Source: an uncultured Peptococcaceae bacterium
GTDB taxonomy: Bacteria > Bacillota > Dehalobacteriia > UBA7702
Direction of reading: 5' to 3'
DNA length: 12,227 bases
Assembly: GCA_937919295.1 (NCBI GenBank)
Contig: CALFRX010000139.1
Span: 1-12,227, forward strand
Both the position numbers and the translations under genes were made by a program. How positions within the stretch are numbered: the stretch's first letter is position 1; the number at the start of each line of letters is the position of its first letter. Of the stretch, positions 7,364 through 12,227 are shown piece by piece. The notes below the pieces were generated by a model, which did not search any database, was not told where the DNA came from, and worked only from the letters and a program-made list of their open reading frames with translations.

Positions 7364-8309
7364 GACGGTCTCCGTCCTCAAAATTAAGTCGATTTTCCTC
7401 AATGACCAGAGGACGGTTCATAATGCGCGTGTTCATGCTTAAGATATATTCACCGATGAGGCCAATAAAGAAAAGCTGCACCGCACCGATAAAGAAAATG
7501 CCGATGGTCACCGGGGCCATGCCCATCTGGAAGGAATTCCAAAAGATCAGTTTTAAAATCAGATAAGCAAGACCAATGAAAAAGGACAATCCCCCAACGA
7601 TAAAACCGATGATGGTAGCGATTCTTAAACCAAATTTCGTGTAAGAAGTAAAGCTCAGCATCGCCGCATCATACAGAGAAAAGAAATTATTATGGGTTTT
7701 CCCGGCGCGTCTGCGCTGTTGCTCATAATAAACAACGCCGCGTTTAGCCGGACCGAGCTCCGCCACGATACCTCTTAAGAACGGCGTGGGGTCATCGAGA
7801 CCGCGCAGTACTTCGATAAAGCTTCGGTCATAAAGGCCGGTTCCGGTAAAATGCTCAATTTGCTCCACCTGAGACATCCGTTTGATCAATTTATAATAGC
7901 AGGTGCGAAACAATCGCATCAACGGATTTTCCCTGCTGGTCTTTTTGATGGCACAAACAACCCTATATCCTTTTTCCCATTCCGCCACAAGGCCAGGAAT
8001 GAGGGAAAGCGGATCCTGAAAATCACAGCACATGCTGATCACACAGTCACCGCTGGTTTGTAACATACCGTAGTAGGGCGAATTAAATTGACCGAAATTC
8101 TTGGCGTTAAAGATTGCTTTGATCCGTTGATTCCCCCGGCACAATTCCGTTAATAACGCCTGCGTTTGATCGGTAGAACAATTATCGATAAACAAGATTT
8201 CATAATCATACTTGCCAATTTTGGTGAGCTCCGCGATGATGGCCTGGCTCATGGGAACAACATTTTCTTCTTCATTATAACAGGGAATCAGCACACTGAT
8301 CTTTTTCAT
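7350..8309 (-). CDS. GtrB/DPM1-like family 2 glycosyltransferase (polyprenyl-phosphate sugar synthase)
   Basis: This 319-residue enzyme has an N-terminal GT-A domain and two C-terminal membrane segments (about 228-252 and 266-291), the GtrB/ArnC/DPM1 plan. Such enzymes move a sugar from a nucleotide sugar to polyprenyl phosphate at the inner membrane face. Motifs: SVLIPCYNEEENV (5-17), IDNCSTDQT (41-49), CCDFQDP (94-100, in place of the usual DADLQDP; the first Asp is missing), FTGTGLYDR (154-162) and the QQRRRAGKT region (197-205, the usual R-x-x-G-x-S/T motif). The ATG at 8309 overlaps the preceding stop (ATGA) and follows AGGAGA; a TTG at 8333 is rejected. It probably supplies the lipid-linked donor for the GtrA-like protein and GT-C enzymes downstream. 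The sugar is unknown. Confidence 0.9.
   Translation of the reverse strand: MKKISVLIPCYNEEENVVPMSQAIIAELTKIGKYDYEILFIDNCSTDQTQALLTELCRGNQRIKAIFNAKNFGQFNSPYYGMLQTSGDCVISMCCDFQDPLSLIPGLVAEWEKGYRVVCAIKKTSRENPLMRLFRTCYYKLIKRMSQVEQIEHFTGTGLYDRSFIEVLRGLDDPTPFLRGIVAELGPAKRGVVYYEQQRRRAGKTHNNFFSLYDAAMLSFTSYTKFGLRIATIIGFIVGGLSFFIGLAYLILKLIFWNSFQMGMAPVTIGIFFIGAVQLFFIGLIGEYILSMNTRIMNRPLVIEENRLNFEDGDRHENC
7370..7373 (-). promoter_or_regulatory. Shine-Dalgarno site deciding the start of the 696-residue membrane protein
   Basis: GGAG on the minus strand, six bases before ATG at 7363, within GACGGAG. The alternative TTG at 7402 has no such site, so the shorter start is chosen. Confidence 0.65.
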
Positions 8310-9229
8310 TTTTCCCGTTCTCTCCTGCACCAATTAATCGTCTTTTGAATCCCTTCTTCAAAGGGAACCTGGGGTTCAAAACCGGTATCCGCCGTCAATT
8401 CGCTGATATCGGCACAGAGGTACATCACCTGATAGGGTTGATACGGAACTTCGCCGAATTTGATGGGTAATGACAAATCAACGGCATCACGCATTGCTTC
8501 AATATAGTCTTTCAATAAGCGCGTTTTACCGCCGCCGACAGGATATACTTTTCCGTCTATGCCTTTTTCTCCGATACAGTAAAAAGCATTGGCGGCATCT
8601 TCGCTGAAAAGATAATCCCATTGCTGCTCACCTTCGGTAAAAGCAGTCCCTTTTCTGTCCAGCATTTGATCAATGGATTTCATAATCATCGTATAACCGT
8701 TATCCTTGGGACCGTATGTACTTAAGATACGTCCCCAATTATGACGCATATCCAGCTGACCGCAGAGAATGCGGCTTAAGATACCGGCTGCGTGTTTGGC
8801 AACACCATAACCTGTTTCTGGAAAAGCTGGTGTATCTCCCTTTAGTTTTGTTGTAACTCTGCCGTATTCCGCTTGAGAACCAGCGCCTATAAAAACCTTG
8901 CAGCCCAAAGCATGAGCTAACTTTACCGCATCCAAAGTCCAGGTAATATTGTTATTCTGCAGGTAGACGTCGTCACGAGAGACGCCGTAAGTCCCATCCC
9001 AACCGAAGTGATAGAACGTATCAAAATCATCCCCCGCCTCTGTTAAGCGTAAAAGCTCCGAAAGGTCACATTCCGCCACAGTAACAAGGCTGTCTTTGGG
9101 AATATTATCTCTTTTCTTTGAATGGGGTCGGCAAATTGCCAGAACTTCAACGCCGTCTTGCACGAGTTTTTCAATCAGCGCCGAGGCCAGCATTCCCGTG
9201 GCGCCGGTAATCGCGGCTTTTTTCATCAT
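8306..9229 (-). CDS. NAD(P)-dependent nucleotide-sugar epimerase/dehydratase/reductase (extended SDR)
   Basis: This 307-residue extended short-chain dehydrogenase is of the type that acts on nucleotide sugars (4-keto reductases, epimerases, dehydratases). Visible are the Rossmann motif TGATGMLAS (8-16), the probable catalytic serine in GAGSQAEYG (115-123), the Y-x-x-x-K pair Y141/K145 in GYGVAKHAAG, and the conserved STYGPKDNG (170-178). FYHFGWDGTYG (72-82) recalls RfbJ/paratose-synthase-like reductases and their relatives. It starts at ATG 9229 with AAGGA upstream and overlaps both neighbours by ATGA (9226-9229 and 8306-8309), so it is tightly coupled to the phosphatase and the GtrB-like enzyme. 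It probably makes the final nucleotide sugar used by the latter. Exact reaction and nucleotide (CDP, dTDP, UDP, GDP) cannot be read from sequence. Confidence 0.85.
   Translation of the reverse strand: MMKKAAITGATGMLASALIEKLVQDGVEVLAICRPHSKKRDNIPKDSLVTVAECDLSELLRLTEAGDDFDTFYHFGWDGTYGVSRDDVYLQNNNITWTLDAVKLAHALGCKVFIGAGSQAEYGRVTTKLKGDTPAFPETGYGVAKHAAGILSRILCGQLDMRHNWGRILSTYGPKDNGYTMIMKSIDQMLDRKGTAFTEGEQQWDYLFSEDAANAFYCIGEKGIDGKVYPVGGGKTRLLKDYIEAMRDAVDLSLPIKFGEVPYQPYQVMYLCADISELTADTGFEPQVPFEEGIQKTINWCRREREK
8321..8326 (-). promoter_or_regulatory. Shine-Dalgarno site of the GtrB-like gene
   Basis: AGGAGA on the minus strand, 11 bases before ATG 8309, inside the end of the SDR gene. Together with the ATGA overlap it supports this start over TTG 8333. 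Confidence 0.6.
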
Positions 9230-9888
9230 TTTGTTCCTTTTTCATAATCTAAAATATCTTGCGGTTTTTCTGCAATAAAACAGACACAGGAGTGGTCTGT
9301 ATCCCCTTGTTTTCCCTGCCCCCAAGTTACATAAAGGCAATCAATTCCAGCGTTCTCCGCAGTTAACACATCGGTAAGGCCATCCCCAATATAAACTGTT
9401 TCCTCCGCCGTAACCCTTGCTTTCTCCATCAAATATTGCACCCCCCAAGGATCCGGTTTCGAAGGATACAGAGGGTCATAGCCAGCCACAGCCAAAAAAT
9501 CAATTTGTCCGAAAAAACGCTGACAAAGCGCATCGGTTAACTGCTGCGCTTTATTGGTATGAATTGTTAATTTCTTCTGTTTTTTTTGAAGCTGCGAAAG
9601 AACCTCTGTGATTCCAGAAAAAGGCGCTGTATTGGGCTTGTCAGATGCAAGATACAGCTCCCGATAAACGGTTTTCACCTTCGTAATGTTCTCTTCGGTC
9701 ATCTGGTCAGACGGTAGCAGTCTGGCAACAACGGTCTCTAAATTGCCTCCTACAAAATGTTTGTATAAGGTCAAATCATGAATGGGAAAGCCGAATTGCG
9801 CCAAAGCTGCGTTGAAGCAAATGGCCACATCGGTAATGGTATCGACTAAGGTGCCGTCAAAATCAAAAATGTAGAGTTTCTTTCCCAT
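9226..9888 (-). CDS. HAD-superfamily phosphatase (phosphoglycolate-phosphatase-like)
   Basis: This 220-residue HAD hydrolase has all four motifs: I, IFDFDGTLVDT (D9 nucleophile, D11 acid/base); II, IHTNK (T111); III, YPSKPDP (K144); IV, YIGDGLTDV (D169 and D173). A helical cap lies between motifs I and II, as in Gph-type phosphatases that dephosphorylate small phosphate esters. In this operon it probably removes a phosphate from a sugar or acid intermediate, but a housekeeping or nucleotide substrate is possible. ATG 9888 gives the standard N-terminus and lies one base after the aldolase stop; ATG 9909 would add seven residues (MPPGYYK) and overlap the aldolase gene by 20 bases. I prefer 9888, though neither has a strong ribosome binding site. 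The 3' end overlaps the SDR gene by ATGA. Confidence 0.87.
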   Translation of the reverse strand: MGKKLYIFDFDGTLVDTITDVAICFNAALAQFGFPIHDLTLYKHFVGGNLETVVARLLPSDQMTEENITKVKTVYRELYLASDKPNTAPFSGITEVLSQLQKKQKKLTIHTNKAQQLTDALCQRFFGQIDFLAVAGYDPLYPSKPDPWGVQYLMEKARVTAEETVYIGDGLTDVLTAENAGIDCLYVTWGQGKQGDTDHSCVCFIAEKPQDILDYEKGTK

Positions 9889-9889
9889 C

Positions 9890-10678
9890 TTATAATAGCC
9901 CGGAGGCATCCTTATGACGCTGCCACATCATTTCCATTCTGGCCTTGTCTTCTTCGGCCATACGTCCGTAAAAATCACATTTATTCTGTAAATAAAGTAC
10001 CTCGAATTCCATGGCTTTGATAATACTCTTTTTCAGACGCTTTTCATCATCAGTTGCTCGGAATACGATTTTTCTGGTTTCAAATTTATCGATCAACGGA
10101 GCCATCTTCTGAATAAAAGGAATCGCCTCAAAAGAGATTCCACCCCCCATACCGACAATGAGCCCTGCCGCCTTCGCTTTTTCAGCGAAGAAAGAAACGG
10201 CCTCATAGACAGCATCTCCATTGATTTCCGCGCGGGAAAGTCCCATTGAAGAGGAAAGATCCACTCTGCCGACAGAAATGGTGTCTAACATACCCTCACC
10301 TGCCTCTAAAATTTCAGCGAAATTTTCCCGACAGGTTTTGGTTTCGGCATTGATGATCCATTCCACATCCTTCAACTCATCACCATAAACTTTTTTTGCC
10401 GCATACACAAATTTCTTCATTGCAAAAGGCGTTTCAATCATCGGGGCCATAATCCCAGTAGCTCCCAGCAAACGGCACTGATCAAGGTCGCGCACAGCTT
10501 CACAGCCGCCGATTTTGATAAAAAGGTCCATACCCGCCCGAAAAACGATTTCATTGAGTTGCACCAGTTCATCGGTGCGGGAACCTTCCGCTTCAAATTC
10601 GGCCTTCACTGCCAGAACGCTATACTCATCCTTTAACTCTTTGAGAATTTCCAACATCTGACGTTCTTTTTTATTCAT
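9890..10678 (-). CDS. HpcH/HpaI aldolase / citrate lyase family protein
   Basis: This 262-residue TIM-barrel protein is related to metal-dependent class II aldolases that make or cleave C-C bonds with pyruvate (HpcH/HpaI) and to citrate lyase beta subunits. By hand alignment to E. coli HpaI from memory, the metal ligands E149 and D175 correspond to E112 (in NAETKT) and D140 (in GRVDLSSSMG). HpaI R70 corresponds to K55 (IKIGG), and the H45 site seems to hold no histidine. The chemistry may therefore differ from standard pyruvate aldolases. A charged helical tail (225-262) extends beyond the barrel. The ATG at 10678 follows AGAGGT with nine bases between. It lies 27 bases after the ThDP gene and one base before the phosphatase. 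I infer a C-C lyase or condensing step in the same pathway as these. Confidence 0.82.
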   Translation of the reverse strand: MNKKERQMLEILKELKDEYSVLAVKAEFEAEGSRTDELVQLNEIVFRAGMDLFIKIGGCEAVRDLDQCRLLGATGIMAPMIETPFAMKKFVYAAKKVYGDELKDVEWIINAETKTCRENFAEILEAGEGMLDTISVGRVDLSSSMGLSRAEINGDAVYEAVSFFAEKAKAAGLIVGMGGGISFEAIPFIQKMAPLIDKFETRKIVFRATDDEKRLKKSIIKAMEFEVLYLQNKCDFYGRMAEEDKARMEMMWQRHKDASGLL

Positions 10679-10705
10679 CTTCCCTATACCTCTGAATTAT
10701 CATCC

Positions 10706-12227
10706 TTATTCACAGTCACATTTATTGCTCAAATATTCTTCCCGGCAAAGAAACGGATACATATCATCAATGGGTGGTGAAACAATTTTCCCATCAGGCA
10801 AAACTTTCGAAGACAACTTCGGCTCAAAAAACTGGGTCGGATCAAGTATGCCCTCACAGATCACCGGCCCCTCTATGGATAAAGCCATTTCAATTTTTTC
10901 ATCGAGTTCATTAAGGTTTTCAACACAAACATAGCCAATACCAAATGCCGCTGCGATTTTTTCAAAATCCGGGAAAGAAACGCCGGAATCGGGCGTGGCG
11001 CCGACCAGCGGCGGTTTAAATAGGTTCATCTGGGTCTGACGGCAGGAATGGTAACCAGTATTATTAAATAAAAAAGTCTTGATTTCCGCTTTATGATGCA
11101 CCGCAGTCTGTAACTCCTGAAGATTCATCATGATACTGCCGTCGCCGTCAAAACAAATGGTCCGTTTCCCCGGTCGGGCAAAAGAACAGCCCAAGGCTGC
11201 AGGGAAACCATAGCCCATACTGGCACAGCCGGAATTGGTAAAAAGCCGTTGCCCTTTTTTAAGGTTAGCGGCCTGAAAACCGATGACGCAAGCGGAACCG
11301 TTACCGCAAATAACGGCGTCATCTTCTTTCAGATGCTGAAAGATGCGATCAACAAAAACATATGGGTTAAGCGGCGACTGGTTCTCATAATAGGTTTGGC
11401 ACACCGCCGGATAGCGGGCATCTGTTGCCTTGCATTTTTTGAGCCAATTCTGATGGCCCGCTTCAGGCATATAATCTCCGGCCAACATCTTGGCAAGCAA
11501 CTCTTTCACATCACCACAAATCGGCATATCCGGTTGAATGGTTGGCTTTTTCAGCTCATTGGGATCAATATCGTTAATGATTTTATAGGCGTTCTTCGCC
11601 CAGTCTTTATAATTATAGGAAATCTGGCGGATATTTAAGCGGCAGCCCAGCGTTAACACCAGATCACTGTTTTCCACGACAAAATTGCCTCCCCTGGTAC
11701 CGACCGTACCGGGCCTGCCACAGAATAACGGATGGTCATTCCAGAGCGTATCATGGGCGTTCCAGGCAGTCACCACGGGAATCTGCAATTTTTCAATCAC
11801 TTTCATAAATTCGTCATGGGCATGGCCTAAACGAATGCCAGAACCGGCCAAAATGATAGGACGTTTAGCCGCGGCAATTTTATCAAGAACCGTTTGGGCA
11901 GTTTCCTGCGAAATCGATGGAGGCAGCGAATCAATGCATTTCCCTTCCTCAAAATGCTTCAATGCGTCGGTATCTACCGTCGCGCCCTGAATATTTAAAG
12001 GAATATCAAGCCAAACCGGGCCACCGCGACCAGTAAAGGCCAAATAAAATGCCTTTTCCAAATGATAGGCAATTTCGGTGGGGTCCGTAATCATCACAGC
12101 ATATTTGGTCATGGGACGCACGCTGTCAACGATATTGTATTCTTGATCTCCTAATTGCCGTAAAGGCACGTCCGTAATCCAGGTGGTGGTTTCCGTTTTA
12201 ACCTGCCCGGAAACGATGACCATGGGT
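10706..12227 (-). CDS. Thiamine diphosphate-dependent enzyme, acetolactate-synthase-like (5' end outside window)
   Basis: This is the C-terminal part of a ThDP-dependent enzyme of the acetolactate synthase/benzoylformate decarboxylase group. About 507 codons are visible; the frame runs off the right edge. ATG 12223 is internal, since VIVSGQVKTE matches a strand usually around residue 95-100. Roughly 90 residues are missing, including the expected catalytic glutamate. The central FAD/nucleotide-like domain begins near RPIILAGSG (121-129, numbered from ATG 12223). The ThDP/Mg motif GDGS...NN is at 360-388, preceded by TNSGCASMGYGFPAALG. Such enzymes join or cleave 2-oxoacids such as pyruvate. 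The family includes enzymes that add two-carbon units to keto-sugars (YerE in yersiniose A biosynthesis). It begins the visible envelope operon and so probably acts in sugar building, not valine synthesis. Substrate is not determinable. Confidence 0.88.
   Translation of the reverse strand, partial: PMVIVSGQVKTETTTWITDVPLRQLGDQEYNIVDSVRPMTKYAVMITDPTEIAYHLEKAFYLAFTGRGGPVWLDIPLNIQGATVDTDALKHFEEGKCIDSLPPSISQETAQTVLDKIAAAKRPIILAGSGIRLGHAHDEFMKVIEKLQIPVVTAWNAHDTLWNDHPLFCGRPGTVGTRGGNFVVENSDLVLTLGCRLNIRQISYNYKDWAKNAYKIINDIDPNELKKPTIQPDMPICGDVKELLAKMLAGDYMPEAGHQNWLKKCKATDARYPAVCQTYYENQSPLNPYVFVDRIFQHLKEDDAVICGNGSACVIGFQAANLKKGQRLFTNSGCASMGYGFPAALGCSFARPGKRTICFDGDGSIMMNLQELQTAVHHKAEIKTFLFNNTGYHSCRQTQMNLFKPPLVGATPDSGVSFPDFEKIAAAFGIGYVCVENLNELDEKIEMALSIEGPVICEGILDPTQFFEPKLSSKVLPDGKIVSPPIDDMYPFLCREEYLSNKCDCE

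Noticed and set aside
7364..7402. Upstream TTG start at 7402 for the 696-residue membrane protein
   Set aside because: It has no ribosome binding site and would increase overlap with the GtrB-like gene to 53 bases; ATG 7363 with GGAG is better.
8310..8333. Upstream TTG start at 8333 for the GtrB-like gene
   Set aside because: ATG 8309 gives the standard N-terminus, an ATGA overlap and a Shine-Dalgarno site.

Overview
The window looks like part of the chromosome of an anaerobic bacterium. The main support is a ferredoxin-type 2-oxoacid oxidoreductase (korABC), an oxygen-sensitive iron-sulfur enzyme of anaerobic carbon metabolism. The GtrA/GtrB-type proteins and the many polyprenyl-phosphate-sugar-dependent transferase candidates suggest a complex, possibly LPS-bearing, envelope. 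A Firmicute such as a Negativicute would fit, but this is only an inference. There are no tRNA or rRNA genes, transposases, phage genes or CRISPR arrays.

Layout. On the + strand (1-2044) are the 3' part of korA, then korB and korC, joined by ATGA start/stop overlaps. A long A/T-flanked hairpin at 2059-2100 follows. It lies between converging transcription units and can terminate both. The rest, 2110 to the right edge, is one tightly packed minus-strand operon of nine genes, read from right to left. In transcription order they are: a ThDP-dependent acetolactate-synthase-like enzyme (5' end outside the window), an HpcH/HpaI-type aldolase, a HAD phosphatase, an SDR-type nucleotide-sugar epimerase/reductase, a GtrB/DPM1-like family 2 glycosyltransferase, a 696-residue multi-membrane GT-C-like protein with a soluble C-terminal domain, a GT87-like membrane mannosyltransferase-type protein, a GtrA-like flippase, and a last 452-residue membrane GT-C-like protein. 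Most junctions overlap or are separated by fewer than 30 bases. The one real gap (5187-5272) holds a possible 22-codon reading frame of doubtful significance.

How the genes may work together. The first four could build or modify an unusual sugar or side group: C-C bond formation by the ThDP enzyme and aldolase, dephosphorylation by HAD, keto reduction or epimerisation by SDR. The GtrB-like enzyme would load a sugar onto polyprenyl phosphate, the GtrA-like protein would flip it, and one or more of the three GT-C-like proteins would attach it to a glycan or protein outside the membrane. The linkage of all nine in one operon is seen; the chemistry and product are inferred.

Base composition varies. 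The kor genes are GC-rich, the biosynthetic enzymes intermediate, and the membrane genes around 3.9-7.4 kb AT-rich, which suggests that the envelope locus is mosaic.
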